Shown piece after piece: positions 10,218-19,582 of a stretch of DNA of 64,000 nucleotides. The stretch covers positions 67,778 through 131,777 of the forward strand of contig NZ_AP025033.1 in assembly GCF_019973775.1 (NCBI RefSeq), read 5' to 3'. The stretch comes from Aureimonas sp. SA4125. Its GTDB lineage: Bacteria; Pseudomonadota; Alphaproteobacteria; Rhizobiales; Rhizobiaceae. The position numbers and the translations under genes are program-made. The notes under the pieces are model-generated. The model searched no databases. It was given only the letters and a program-made list of their open reading frames with translations, and was not told the origin of the DNA. The first letter of the stretch is position 1; every line of letters begins with the position of its first letter.

Positions 10218-10519
10218 TTCTCCTTGAACGACATGACCGTGAACTCGGTGATAACGTCCGCCTGAAACTTCACATACAAAACCATGCCCCGCGCCGGGAC
10301 ATGATAGACGTCCTGCCAGACGCGATGATCGGCAAACGTCGTCATCGACTTGTAGAACATCCCTCGGTCCATGCCCGCGATAGTCTCGACGACCCCGCCG
10401 CGGTCGAATCCCAAGGCCAGCGCGTCCCGCAAGGCCGACGTTGTCATCGCCAGCGACCCGACCGATCCGAGCGCCAGTTTGATCGCATCGAGATCATAGG
10501 TCGGACGTTGTTTCTCCAT
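10214..10519 (-). CDS. mqsR: MqsR-family mRNA interferase toxin
   Basis: A 101-aa protein with the MqsR hallmarks FYKSMTT, WQDVY and a C-terminal VMSFKEK. MqsR is a RelE-fold ribonuclease that cleaves mRNA (at GCU sites in E. coli). The start could be this ATG or the one three bases upstream (10522). It is translationally coupled to mqsA downstream. A truncated second copy of the pair lies at 24542-24859. Confidence 0.87.
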   Translation of the reverse strand: MEKQRPTYDLDAIKLALGSVGSLAMTTSALRDALALGFDRGGVVETIAGMDRGMFYKSMTTFADHRVWQDVYHVPARGMVLYVKFQADVITEFTVMSFKEK

Positions 10520-10598
10520 CATCGCATAATGCCACCATAAAGGGGGCAAAGCAAGGAGTTCGGGGGTGGGGAAAAGGAGGGAAGAAGACCATTTCGCT

Positions 10599-10970
10599 GA
10601 CCGGCTTCGCCGCCGCCGCTGACGCTCAACCGTCGCCCTCGCGATCCCGACCCGTCGTCCTTTGCAGGGCTTTCGCCCCGCTTGGTCTGCCCGGCAGGGA
10701 TGCTCGGCCTTCAGGTTGCGCCGGCTCGTGCCGCTCCGCGGTGCGGGGGATGTCTTCGGGAAGAAGACGGAAAAGGACCGGCGAAATGGCCGTGTCCGGC
10801 GACCCGAACAGGAGCATTCCATGCATCTCATAAAAGTCGATCCGCGCGCGCTGAAGGAAAACCCCGACCGCGCCCGCCAGACGAAATCCAATCCCCAAGC
10901 CGACGCGCTGATGCTGGCGACGATCAAGGCCGTCGGCATCGTGCAGCCGCCGCTGATCGCGCCGGAGACC
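10599..10970 (+). repeat. Leader plus 5' end of parB, duplicated at 39038-39407
   Basis: About 370 bp, covering a roughly 220-bp untranslated leader and the first 50 codons of parB, is closely similar to 39038-39407. The leader is rich in short CGGCTTCGCCG-type repeats and holds no gene that I can support. The match ends at GCCGGAGACC in both copies; in the second copy the sequence then jumps into another backbone gene. Confidence 0.85.
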
Positions 10971-12593
10971 GGCGGTGGCAACGGCTACATCATCGATGCC
11001 GGCCATCGCCGCGTCAGGCTGGCTATCGCCGCCGGGCTCGAGGAGATCGAAGTGCTCGTCGCGGAAGCGGCGAACGACAACGGCGCCATGCGCTCGATGG
11101 TCGAGGACATCGCCCGCGAGCCGCTGAATCCGGTCGACCAATGGCGCGCCATCGAGAGGCTCGTCGCGCTCGGCTGGACGGAGGAGGCGATCGGCGTCGC
11201 GCTCGGCTTCCCGGTGCGCCAGATCAGGAAGCTTCGGCTGCTCGCCAACGTACTGCCGGTCATGCTCGACCAGATGGCCAAAGGCGATATGCCCGACGAG
11301 CGGCAACTGCGCACCATCGCTGCCGCTTCTCCTGACGAACAGGCGGAGGTCTGGAAGAAGCACAAACCGAAGAAGGCCGATCCCCAGGTCTCATGGTGGA
11401 GCGTCGCGCAAGCACTGACGAAGACGCGCATGCTGGCGAAGGATGCGAGCTTCGACGACGAGCTCGCAAAGGCCTACGGCATCGTCTGGCAGGAGGATCT
11501 GTTCGCGCCCGCCGATGAAGACAGCCGCTACACGACCGACACCGAGGCCTTCCTCGGCGCGCAGAACGAATGGATGGCGAACAACCTACCGAAGCGCGGC
11601 GTTCTCGCCGAGACGACGCAGTGGGGCGAGGTCAAGCTGCCGCCAAAGGCCGAACGCATCTACGGCAAGCCGGGCAAGGCTGATCACTCGGCCTGGTATC
11701 TCGACCGAGAAGGCAAGGTCCAGTCGGTCGCCTACCGCATGCCGGAGCAGAAGAAGCCGAAGGGCAAGACAGGTAGCGCTGCGGGCGACACCACGACCGA
11801 CGAAGCGGCGACCGCAGACGCTGTCGTGACGACAAAGCCGCGCCCGGACGTGACGCAGAACGGCCGTGCAATGATCGGCGACTTCCGCACCGACGCGTTG
11901 CACGAGGCGCTCGCCCGAGCTCCTATCGAGGACGACACGCTGATGGCGCTGCTCGTGCTGGCCTTCGCCGGGTCGAACGTCTCTATCGCGTCCGGGGCTT
12001 GCGACAATCCCTACGGCCATGCCCGCCTGGAGCGGCACGGGGTCCGCTTGATTGGCGAGGACGGCAAACTCTCCTTCGACCGTGAGACGCTGAGCCAGGT
12101 CGTGCGCAGCGTGCTGATCGACGTGTTCTCGGCCCGCGAAAACCGCTCCGACAGCGGCATCGTCGCGCGCGTCGCCGGCGATGCGATCGGCGCCGACAGC
12201 TTCCTGCCGAACATGGGAACGGAGGACTTTCTATCGTGCCTGTCGCGTTCGGCGCTCGAGGCGTCATGCCGGGACACGCCGGTCCTCCCGCGGGCTCGAG
12301 TCCAGGAAACGCGCTCAGCGCTGGTCGAGCATTTCAAGGAGGGGCGGTTCGTTCACCCGGCGGCGCAGTTCGCGCCCGGCGCCGAAGCGCTGGCCGAATG
12401 GATGGCGCGGAACAGGGTTTTGGCCGAAGAGCATGACAGCACCGAGAAGGTTGGCGGAGTCTCCAATCCGGCCGAGCTGGGCAGCGACGACCCGGTGGAT
12501 GACATCGCCGATGTCGCCGGAGAGGATGCCGAGGAGGACCATGCACCCCCGACCGAGGACGACATCGAGCCCTTCCGCGAAGCCGCCGAGTAG
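10821..12593 (+). CDS. ParB/RepB/Spo0J-family partition protein (long plasmid form)
   Basis: A 590-aa protein. The N-terminal ParB nuclease-like domain (about residues 1-100) contains DAGHRRVRLAIAAG and the EDIAREPLNPVDQWRAI segment. An HTH-like region (GWTEEAIGVALGFPVRQIRKL) follows. The C-terminal 350 residues are a low-similarity extension with acidic ends, typical of plasmid forms rather than chromosomal ParB (about 300 aa). The ATG at 10821 has AGGAG just upstream. No parA partner is adjacent, so a role in expression or maintenance rather than partition proper is possible. A terminator-like hairpin follows. Confidence 0.88.
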   Translation: MHLIKVDPRALKENPDRARQTKSNPQADALMLATIKAVGIVQPPLIAPETGGGNGYIIDAGHRRVRLAIAAGLEEIEVLVAEAANDNGAMRSMVEDIAREPLNPVDQWRAIERLVALGWTEEAIGVALGFPVRQIRKLRLLANVLPVMLDQMAKGDMPDERQLRTIAAASPDEQAEVWKKHKPKKADPQVSWWSVAQALTKTRMLAKDASFDDELAKAYGIVWQEDLFAPADEDSRYTTDTEAFLGAQNEWMANNLPKRGVLAETTQWGEVKLPPKAERIYGKPGKADHSAWYLDREGKVQSVAYRMPEQKKPKGKTGSAAGDTTTDEAATADAVVTTKPRPDVTQNGRAMIGDFRTDALHEALARAPIEDDTLMALLVLAFAGSNVSIASGACDNPYGHARLERHGVRLIGEDGKLSFDRETLSQVVRSVLIDVFSARENRSDSGIVARVAGDAIGADSFLPNMGTEDFLSCLSRSALEASCRDTPVLPRARVQETRSALVEHFKEGRFVHPAAQFAPGAEALAEWMARNRVLAEEHDSTEKVGGVSNPAELGSDDPVDDIADVAGEDAEEDHAPPTEDDIEPFREAAE

Positions 12594-12626
12594 GGCGCAC
12601 TCACTCTTCTCGTTCCAAAGGATTAC

Positions 12627-12652
12627 CGCCGCCGGCACCCCTGCCGGCGGCG
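12627..12652 (+). terminator. Strong hairpin after parB
   Basis: A perfect 11-bp inverted repeat (CGCCGCCGGCA / TGCCGGCGGCG) with a CCCC loop lies 34 bases after the parB stop and is followed by a mildly T-rich run. It may end parB transcription or attenuate read-through into the next gene. Confidence 0.6.
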
Positions 12653-12685
12653 ATTCTGTTTCCAGCCACTCCCAAGGAAAACACC

Positions 12686-13162
12686 ATGTCCGCACAGCAC
12701 ATATACGACTTTGCCCCTCTCGGCTCGATCGTCCGCTATAGCGACGGCACGCCACAGCCGCCGGCTCGCCACACGCGAAAGCGCGCGGTTTGGGAAACCA
12801 CCAACAATGCCGGGTGTTTGATCCGCAAGCAGCAGGGCAGGCGGGGCGGCGTCGAGGGATTTCTAGCGACCTTCACCCTTCGTACCGGCGATATCGCAAC
12901 GTGCGGAATCATCGTCGTCAAGGTGCTTCGGACGTTCGACGTCCGAAGCCGCCTCACCTTCACGGTTGTCGAACAGGCGCTGATCGGCTCGGTGCGCGTC
13001 CTCTCCGGCGAGGGTGACGATCGGGAGCTCCTCAATCTCGCCGAGGATCCCGCAGCCGCCGAGCGGTGGCGCGAGCTCAGCGGTTATCGCCAAGCGGTGC
13101 TCGAAGCGGTGGCGGCCGACGAGCTTGCCGTAGAATTCGTCGAGGGGAGGGCCGTCGCATGA
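12686..13162 (+). CDS. Conserved hypothetical plasmid protein (158 aa)
   Basis: I do not recognise a named domain. The protein is basic in its N-terminal half (ARHTRKRAVWETT, RKQQGRRGG), has a central beta-rich stretch and an acidic, helical C-terminus. AAGGAAAA precedes the ATG. Its TGA overlaps the ATG of the following DUF7007 gene, so the two are probably translated together. Position between parB and the DUF7007 gene suggests a backbone function, but none can be assigned. Confidence 0.7.
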   Translation: MSAQHIYDFAPLGSIVRYSDGTPQPPARHTRKRAVWETTNNAGCLIRKQQGRRGGVEGFLATFTLRTGDIATCGIIVVKVLRTFDVRSRLTFTVVEQALIGSVRVLSGEGDDRELLNLAEDPAAAERWRELSGYRQAVLEAVAADELAVEFVEGRAVA

Positions 13163-14045
13163 ACTCCCTGCCCTCGAACGAGACATCTGTGGTCCGACCC
13201 GGCGATGGTCCGGACGCCGTCTACGGCAGAACAGCGGACAGGCTCCTCGCCGCCAGGATCGGGGAGGATGACGCCTTCGCCATGGTGCCGTGTTCCGGCA
13301 AATACTCCGTTTTTTCCGCATGGCGTCTTCGTCGCCCGATAGACGAGTGGAAGCGATCCGACTTCTACGTCCGCTTCGGCGCGGTTTCCGACGAGACGGC
13401 GTTTCGTGCGCGGGTCGAGGAGCAGGCCGAGCACCGGCGCGAGCTGAAACGGCTGAATCGGCAGACGATCGCATCAAGGGACAGCACGCACTGGGGCACT
13501 TCCGAGGGCGCGACCGTCCACGCCGAAGGCATCGTCCGACACACCACGACCGGCCATGGCGGGTTCTATCTGACGCCTGAGCGAAACGCCGACGTAATCC
13601 CGAGCCTCCGCCGCAATGATGGCTGGTAAGAGGAAGACTGCGAATGGGCGATCGTCGCGCTGTCCTTCCCCGAGCACTTCACGGCCTATGAGCGCCGATG
13701 CGCCGAAGAGACGGTCCGCCACTGCTGGCCGGACGAGTGGCAGGCCTTGTTCGGCCGAGCCCTCGCGCCCGGCGAGTCCACCGTGAAGGACCGCCGAGCC
13801 TTCGAGCGTGAGCATGCCGGTGCCTGGATCGCGGTCTCTGCCATCCGATCCGACCATGAGGCAGGCATGACGGAGGTGATCGCGACGCGCGGCGGGAAGC
13901 GAAGCGCTGGCAATCCGGAGCGACGCTTCCTCGTGCCGTCGCAGGAGTATGGCGGCAGCGGTGGCCGTTTCGGCTTCGTGGGGTCACTGCAAGAAAGTGA
14001 CCTCCGTGTACGCTAGATTCGAACGGAGCATGAACGCTGTTTCGT

Positions 14046-17012
14046 TCATGCCGCGAGGATCGACGGCTTGGTTCTAAGCGGCCGCAACTCGCCCGGCGCC
14101 GGCTGGTTGTCGGCATCCCAGGCGTAATCGCCGGTGAACGACAGGTGCTCCCACCCGAGCGGCGCGACGTGACGCATCGTGTCAGGTCCCACGCCGAGGT
14201 CGGCCGCCGCGAGTCCGAGATAACGCGTGTTCCACAAGATCACCGCCGCGACGATGAGGTTCAGTCCGGAGGCGCGATAGGCCTGGTTCTCGAAGGTGCG
14301 GTCGCGCAGCTCACCGAGCTGGCAGAAGAAGATGCCTCGCGCGAGCGCGTTCCGAGCCTCGCCCTTGTTCAAGCCGCCCTGCGCGCGCCGGCGCAGATCG
14401 AGGTCGCGCAGCCAGTTCAGCATGAAGATCGAGCGCTCGAGCCGGCCCACCTCGCGCAATGCCACCGCCAGCCCGTTCTGGCGCGGGTAGGCGGACAGTT
14501 TCCTGAGCATGGCCGACGCGGTCACCGTCCCCGAGCGGATCGAGGTTGCCACGCGCAGCAACTCGTCCCAGTGCTGGGCGGCGTGCGCAATGTCGATCGG
14601 GCCGCCGGCGTCGACCATCGGTGCGAGCAGCGGATCGATGTTCATTCCGGGCGGTAGATGCAGCCGTCGGTCCTTGAGATCGCGCAGGCGCGGCGCGAAG
14701 CGGTACCCAAAGAAGGGCATGAGGCCGAATACGTGATCGGAGGCGCCGCCGGTATCGACCGCGTGTTCCTCGATCGTCAGCCCGGACTGGTGGTAGAGAA
14801 GCCCGTCGAGCACGTGCGGCGCCTCGCCGGCGGTCGCAGCGATCACCTTGGTGTGGAACGGCCCGTATTGGTCGGAGACGTGGGTGTAGAACGACACGCC
14901 TGGCTCATTGCCGTGGCGCGCGTTGACGTCGGCGATGGCCTCGCCTGGGCCGCCGGCGAAGAAGTGCTGCCCGTCGGAGCTCGCCTTGGTGCCGTCGCCC
15001 CAAACTTGAGCGAGCGGCAGCGAGCGGTGCGCGTCGATGAGGCGCGCAAGCGCTTCCGCATAAGCCGCCTCGCTGACGTGCCAGTCGTGGATCAGGGCGA
15101 GCTGTCGCAGGCTCGCGCCCCGGCAGGTCTCCGACATGCGGGTGAGCCCTAGATTGATGCCGTCGGCGAGCACGCAGGTAAGGAGCGCGGCGCGATCATC
15201 GCAGGCCCGCCCAGTCCGCCTGTGGGTGAAGCAGTCGGAGAAGCCGGTCCAACCGTCGACGTCGAGCAGTACATCGGTGATCCGCGCTCGCGGTAGCCGG
15301 TCGTAAAGGGCCTGTCTGACGGATTTGACTGCGGGTGGCGTCGTGGCGCGCAACGGCGCGATCGTCAGCCCCGTTTCGTCCAGGCGAACATCGGGCAGCT
15401 CGCCAGCCCGGGTGCGCACTGCCACCGCCGCGGCCGCCTCCTCGAGCCGGGCGCGGCGCTCGGCCAGGTGGTCTTCGAACCTGGGCGCGACTGCGAGCGG
15501 CAGCGGACCCGCCGCCTTCAGCGCCTCAAATGTCGGTTTCGGCAGCAGGTAGTCATCGAAGGCGCGGTAGCGGCGCGAGTGGGCAACCCAGATGTCGCCG
15601 GCGCGCAGTCGCTCTCGCAGTTCCGAGAAGGCGCACAGCTCGTAAGCCGCTCGATCGACGGCGCCTTGGCTAACGACGAACGGGCGCCAGCGCCGCGACA
15701 CAAACCTGAGCGGCGGCGAGGCCGGCAGTTTGCGCTTGCCGGCGGCATAGGTGGCGCGGATGAGTTCGAGCGCGGCCATAAGGTCCTTGACCGCGGCCGA
15801 ACCCTCGAACGCGAATGTCTCGAGAAGCCGAGGTCCAAACACCCTGACGCTCTTGTGGCGCACAACGAGCTCAGCGGTGGGGTCTATAAGCTCCGGTCCG
15901 GACAGCGCCTCGGCGTGCGCAACGGCGACTTCGAAGCGAGCCCATCCCACCTTGGCGGCGACGGCAACGTCGAGATCCTCTTCCCGCCGGCGCGCCTCGA
16001 TCATCGCTCGACCCGAGAGCGCAAACACGCGCAGGTCACTTTGCACCTCGCGCATCGACCGCGCCGCGCGCTCGTCGGCCTTGCGCTCCGCCGCGCGTCC
16101 GAGCGAGGCCATGAGCTTCTCGAACATGGTGAGCGTAGCGTCGGTCAGCGCCTCTTCGAGCGCGATCGCGGCGGCCGCAAGCATGGCGTGGCGCCTGAGT
16201 GGGTTCAGGCCGGCAAGGTGTTGTGCTGCGATCCGGACCGCCTCGTCCGCCAATCGTTCGAACACCGGAGGCGGCAACGCGCCTGCGCGCATGCGATCGA
16301 TCCCGAGGGCGCGTACGTGGTGCAGACGCTCGATGAGCCTGGGCACGTTCTTCGGCGCCGGCGACTGCGGCGCGTTCCTTAGCCACCCGAGCCAGGTGAG
16401 CCTGCCCGTTGTACGCGGGTCCAGCAGAGCGTCCATGCGCCCGAGCGTCGCTTCGTCGAGGCCGGTGGTCAGCACCTCGTGGCCCAAGCGCTCGGCGCGC
16501 TGCCGCGCGCCCCGGATCACCGCCTCGAGCACGAGCAGCGACGGAAGGGACACGCGTTTGCGGCGAAGCTCCTCGACGAGAATGCCGGCAAGCTGGCCGG
16601 GACGGATGATGGTCTGAGCGGCGGCCGTCAGGAACGAAACCGCCGCGTGCGCGGCCGCGCGATCGAACGACGAGTAGCCACCCGCCCGCATGATCTCGCC
16701 GAGGTGGACCCGCCGGGTGGCGGTGCGATGCGCGTATTCGCCGAACGCCGACGCCAGTACCCCGAGCTGGCGTGCGACGTAGGCGAGCACGGCATCTGGC
16801 GGGGTCTCGCCGGCTTCGAGCACGCGCCCGGGAAAGCGCAGGTAAAGGAGCACGAGCGCGTAGCCGAGCCGGTTGGCATCGCCGCGCTTGGCGGCGACCT
16901 GCGTCAGATCCTCGCCTCCCAGCGTGTAGTGGCGGGCGATCTCGCGCTCGTCGGTGGGCGGCTCCAGGTGGCGTGCCCATAGATCATCGCTCAGCAGCCG
17001 TCGCCTTGCCAT
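14046..17012 (-). CDS. tnpA: Tn3-family transposase
   Basis: A 988-aa protein, the normal length for Tn3 transposases, with an N-terminal DUF4158-like DNA-binding region and a C-terminal DDE domain. Recognisable blocks are DVDGWTGFSDCFTH, WGDGTKASSDGQHF (catalytic Asp), DQYGPFHTKVI and NKGEARNALARGIFFC (catalytic Glu region). It catalyses replicative transposition to a cointegrate. The reading frame is intact. It is divergently transcribed from the resolvase gene. Confidence 0.96.
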   Translation of the reverse strand: MARRRLLSDDLWARHLEPPTDEREIARHYTLGGEDLTQVAAKRGDANRLGYALVLLYLRFPGRVLEAGETPPDAVLAYVARQLGVLASAFGEYAHRTATRRVHLGEIMRAGGYSSFDRAAAHAAVSFLTAAAQTIIRPGQLAGILVEELRRKRVSLPSLLVLEAVIRGARQRAERLGHEVLTTGLDEATLGRMDALLDPRTTGRLTWLGWLRNAPQSPAPKNVPRLIERLHHVRALGIDRMRAGALPPPVFERLADEAVRIAAQHLAGLNPLRRHAMLAAAAIALEEALTDATLTMFEKLMASLGRAAERKADERAARSMREVQSDLRVFALSGRAMIEARRREEDLDVAVAAKVGWARFEVAVAHAEALSGPELIDPTAELVVRHKSVRVFGPRLLETFAFEGSAAVKDLMAALELIRATYAAGKRKLPASPPLRFVSRRWRPFVVSQGAVDRAAYELCAFSELRERLRAGDIWVAHSRRYRAFDDYLLPKPTFEALKAAGPLPLAVAPRFEDHLAERRARLEEAAAAVAVRTRAGELPDVRLDETGLTIAPLRATTPPAVKSVRQALYDRLPRARITDVLLDVDGWTGFSDCFTHRRTGRACDDRAALLTCVLADGINLGLTRMSETCRGASLRQLALIHDWHVSEAAYAEALARLIDAHRSLPLAQVWGDGTKASSDGQHFFAGGPGEAIADVNARHGNEPGVSFYTHVSDQYGPFHTKVIAATAGEAPHVLDGLLYHQSGLTIEEHAVDTGGASDHVFGLMPFFGYRFAPRLRDLKDRRLHLPPGMNIDPLLAPMVDAGGPIDIAHAAQHWDELLRVATSIRSGTVTASAMLRKLSAYPRQNGLAVALREVGRLERSIFMLNWLRDLDLRRRAQGGLNKGEARNALARGIFFCQLGELRDRTFENQAYRASGLNLIVAAVILWNTRYLGLAAADLGVGPDTMRHVAPLGWEHLSFTGDYAWDADNQPAPGELRPLRTKPSILAA

Positions 17013-17174
17013 CGGCTTTCTCCCCCGCCCAGGGCGAGCAGCTTACGCCAACTCACCGAGGAATGGAGTCGAAGGGCGCGAACCAGCGGCCTGCAACGGT
17101 CCGTCAAACCTCCGTCTTCCGGCCAGCCTCCAAGTTGTCCGGCAACGTATGTTGACAACGGCAAAGCGGACGCG
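17013..17174. promoter_or_regulatory. Probable res site / divergent promoters of the Tn3 element
   Basis: The only noncoding stretch of the transposon lies between the divergent transposase and resolvase genes. In this family it holds the res recombination site and both promoters. Near 17137-17161 an imperfect dyad (TTGTCCGGCAACGTATGTTGACAAC region) is a plausible resolvase-binding subsite. No full three-subsite structure was worked out. Confidence 0.55.
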
Positions 17175-17783
17175 ATGATTGACGGACAGGAAAACGGACG
17201 AAAGGCAAGACATGTGGCGCTGATCGGTTATGCGCGAGTGTCGACCGCCGAGCAGAACCTCGCCCTGCAGCGCGACGCGCTCGCCGGCGCTGGCTGCGAA
17301 ACCGTGTTCGAGGATCATGCTTCGGGCGCCAAGGCCGAGCGGCCGGGCCTCGCCGATGCGCTCGTGCATCTGCGCCGCGGCGACGCGCTGATTGTGTGGA
17401 AGCTCGACCGGCTGGGCCGCTCGATGGCGCATCTCATCGACACGGTTCGTCGGCTCGAGATCAAGGGTATCGGCTTCCGCTCCTTGACCGAGGGCGTCGA
17501 CACCACGACGCCCGGCGGCACGCTCGTCTTCCACATCTTCGGGGCGCTCGCGCAATTCGAGCGCGACCTGATCCGCGAACGCACGAATGCCGGGCTCAAG
17601 GCAGCTGAAGCGCGCGGCAGGAAGGGCGGCAGAAAGCCGGTCGTCACGCCCGATAAGCTGACCCGGGCCCGCGCGCATCTCGCCGCCGGGCTGACTGTGC
17701 GCGAGGCTGCGGCAAGGGTGAAGGTAGGCAAAACTGCCCTTTATGAAGCGATCAGCGGCACAGCGGGTGGATCAAAAAAGTGA
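17175..17783 (+). CDS. tnpR: Serine resolvase of the Tn3 element
   Basis: A 202-aa small serine recombinase. Catalytic Ser lies in GYARVSTAEQ, the conserved segment is WKLDRLGRSMAHL, and FERDLIRERTNAGL follows. A C-terminal HTH (LTVREAAARVKVGKTALYEAI) binds res. It resolves cointegrates made by the adjacent transposase. An in-frame GTG about 12 codons downstream of the ATG used here is an alternative start. Confidence 0.93.
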   Translation: MIDGQENGRKARHVALIGYARVSTAEQNLALQRDALAGAGCETVFEDHASGAKAERPGLADALVHLRRGDALIVWKLDRLGRSMAHLIDTVRRLEIKGIGFRSLTEGVDTTTPGGTLVFHIFGALAQFERDLIRERTNAGLKAAEARGRKGGRKPVVTPDKLTRARAHLAAGLTVREAAARVKVGKTALYEAISGTAGGSKK

Positions 17784-17916
17784 GTTCATGGTCCGTTCGC
17801 ATCTAGCGTACACGGAGGTCACTTTCTTGCAGTGACCCCTTCGTCATCGACGAGGCGCGGCATGCCCACTATGACGGCCAGTCCAGCTTCGTCGGCTGGC
17901 AGGGGCGAACACTGCC

Positions 17917-18039
17917 ATGACATCCGCCACGGGAGGGCTCGCGCGGTTTCTGGTGCCCTCCTTCATGGTGCTGGCGGTGCATCATCGACGCTGGACGGCA
18001 ACGAATGCCAGTGCGATCCGAGATGGCAAGCCGAGATAA
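17917..18039 (+). CDS. Possible 40-aa ORF overlapping the DUF7007 stop
   Basis: An ATG overlaps the TGA of the DUF7007 gene (ATGA) and opens a 40-codon frame with a hydrophobic middle (GGLARFLVPSFMVLAV). Coupling by overlapping stop and start resembles the small ORF after ardC. There is no second copy here to test conservation, so it may be chance. Confidence 0.3.
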   Translation: MTSATGGLARFLVPSFMVLAVHHRRWTATNASAIRDGKPR

Positions 18040-18474
18040 CTCCCACAGGTCGGCTGCGGTATCGGGGCGATCCGGTGCCTTCGAGAGGTCGGAAGCTTGG
18101 AGTTGCCCGATCAACGTGCGAGCGGTTCGAAGGAGGAAGCAGCTCTGGCCACGATGCGCTCCCTGTCGGAACCTCGTCCGGCGGTTCATCGCCCCTGCCG
18201 GCCTGTCCTTCGGTTTGCTGCGGTCTGAACCGGCGGCCGTGCGCTTCAAGGCCGCGTGCCGCGCCGCGGGGCGGCCGGTTCCCGCCGATCTCGCAAAGCG
18301 GGTCCGCGTCCCACGCAAGGGCCAAGAGCCCTGCTTGGCCGCAAGCCCGCTCCGCTCGCCTGGCAGGTCCCGGACCCTGAAGCGCCCGTCTTCCGCCGGT
18401 TCCTTTTGACCGCACCGAAGGACAGACCGGCAAGGGCCGGAACCGCTTCGGGACGATCAAGAAAGGATCACACC
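18040..18474 (+). other. Noncoding leader upstream of the 195-aa gene
   Basis: I see no supportable gene. Like the parB and ardC leaders this stretch is GC-rich with short inverted repeats (for example GGCCGCG and CGCGGCC types). A GAAAGGA ribosome site for the next gene sits at its end. Confidence 0.5.
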
Positions 18475-19062
18475 ATGGCCAAGGCTACCCGCTCCACCGC
18501 TTCCGCCGCTCGCGTCGTCCAATTGCGCAAGGGTACGACCCTCGAAATGGTCCGGCTCGCCTGCCCAGATGCCCATCAGGCCGGCCTCATCTCCGAAAGC
18601 TTCGGCCTGCCGCTCCTCGACAGCGACGGCATTCGCGATCTCCACGAGCGCTTGCTGATCGAAACCGCCGACGCGATGAAGGAGGGCATCAGCGACCGGG
18701 CGATGCAGATCCACCTCCAGCGCATCGTTGGCGCCTATGTCGGCTCGGCCCACGGCGCCGGACAGTTCTACTCCAGAGCGGTAACCGAGGCACGCGATCT
18801 CACGGCTAAGCTCGCCAATGACATTCGCGACGAGGACCTCGACGGGCCGGTCGGCTTCCAGAGTTCCGCGCAGCGCAAGCGCGAATTCGCCGCCGACATG
18901 GGTCTTCAGTCCCACGCGTTGCGCATGGCCGCCGAAGGGGCGGTTACGGCCTACGAGCAAATCGTCGGAGAGCGCTGGAAGCCCTTCGAACGCCAGGTTG
19001 AGAACCCCGGCGCCACCGTCGACCGGAAGGCGGCCGACCTTCAGATGGCAGCGCTCGGCTGA
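18475..19062 (+). CDS. Conserved hypothetical plasmid protein (195 aa)
   Basis: No named domain is recognised. The protein is mostly alpha-helical and soluble, with a basic N-terminus (MAKATRSTASAARVVQLRKG). The ATG at 18475 has GAAAGGA 8 bases upstream; the longer open frame from 18256 lies in the leader. A partial copy of its last 140 codons is at 39412-39834 with almost no change, so it belongs to the duplicated backbone block. Confidence 0.75.
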   Translation: MAKATRSTASAARVVQLRKGTTLEMVRLACPDAHQAGLISESFGLPLLDSDGIRDLHERLLIETADAMKEGISDRAMQIHLQRIVGAYVGSAHGAGQFYSRAVTEARDLTAKLANDIRDEDLDGPVGFQSSAQRKREFAADMGLQSHALRMAAEGAVTAYEQIVGERWKPFERQVENPGATVDRKAADLQMAALG

Positions 19063-19068
19063 GGCGCC
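18640..19068 (+). repeat. 3' part of the 195-aa gene, duplicated at 39412-39840
   Basis: The segment from CTCCACGAGCG to just past the stop is nearly identical in both places, with a few substitutions near the ends. In the second copy it is joined directly to a parB fragment. Confidence 0.85.
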
Positions 19069-19147
19069 AAATGGCGGGGCTTTGGCCCCGCTTCTCTCCC
19101 ACGAACGCTTAGGCAACGGCGCTGCGCATTTTTCGGAGCTGTAGTAA

Positions 19148-19215
19148 TGTAGAGTGTGCCATCTACACCGGTATCAAAACTTATCTACACCGAGGTCGCC
19201 ATGCCAATCAACGTC
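19148..19215 (+). promoter_or_regulatory. Orphan vapB operator and start remnant
   Basis: TGTAGA (19148-19153), 8 bases, then TCTACA (19162-19167) matches the inverted repeat in front of the vapB gene at 39923-39942. A second TCTACA and an ATGCCAATCAACGTC start like that of VapB follow at 19201. The rest of vapBC is missing; the sequence runs straight into the 3' end of a mazF remnant. I read this as the scar of a deletion. Confidence 0.65.
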
Positions 19216-19222
19216 GCGCGCT

Positions 19223-19582
19223 TCAGTAGAAGATGGTCGCGACCTTGGCAAAGACCTCGTCCATGATCGCCGATGGTAGGCTTTCCACTCTGCGGCCGTT
19301 GCGTGCGTTGAGGTCGAGGACGCGGGGCTGATCGCAGCGCACCACCCCGGTGGTCTGGATCCCGTCGAGTAGCACGGCAATTCCGAGGCGACGCGCAAAG
19401 TCGCCGCTGTTCGTGATCGGCGCGATGACCGGCAGGTTGGTGGCTTGGTTGAAATCGTCGGGGGAGACAATGACGACCGGGCGACGCTTGCGCTGTTCAC
19501 TGCTTCGAGTTGGTTCCAGATGCCGCCATGCCGATCGACATCGACAATCCGTGGAATTTGCGGCAACTCGTGCCGCCGACAT
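19223..19582 (-). pseudogene. MazF-family toxin, N-terminus lost
   Basis: From about residue 25 on (RPVVIVSPDDFNQATNLPVIAPIT to IMDEVFAKVATIFY) it matches the intact MazF at 40695-41021. The intact copy begins MKRGDVYIVDLEPTH, while this one has unrelated residues before LEPT, so the first beta strand of the toxin is gone. An ATG at 19582 overlaps the stop of the upstream HigA-like antitoxin gene, and a chimeric product could be made. Toxicity is doubtful. Confidence 0.7.

Larger units (their letters stand above)
13980..17839. mobile_element. Tn3-family transposon, 3860 bp, no cargo
   Basis: Long perfect terminal inverted repeats begin GGGGTCACTGCAAGAAAG. A 5-bp target duplication TTCGT lies at 13975-13979 and 17840-17844. 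It carries a divergent transposase and resolvase with a 162-bp spacer, and no passenger genes. It sits inside the DUF7007 gene. Confidence 0.95.
13159..17920 (+). pseudogene. DUF7007-like protein, nonsense codon plus Tn3 insertion
   Basis: The gene starts at an ATG overlapping the previous stop. The frame runs to a TAA at 13627-13629 (after RRNDGW), where a TAC Tyr codon would read on into EEDCEWAIV. The open frame then continues to 13979, where the Tn3-family element enters, and resumes at 17845 to the TGA at 17918-17920. Without the transposon and one 5-bp duplication it is exactly 299 codons. The DUF7007 name is from memory of the family and moderately sure. Two independent lesions show that it is dead. 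Confidence 0.7.
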
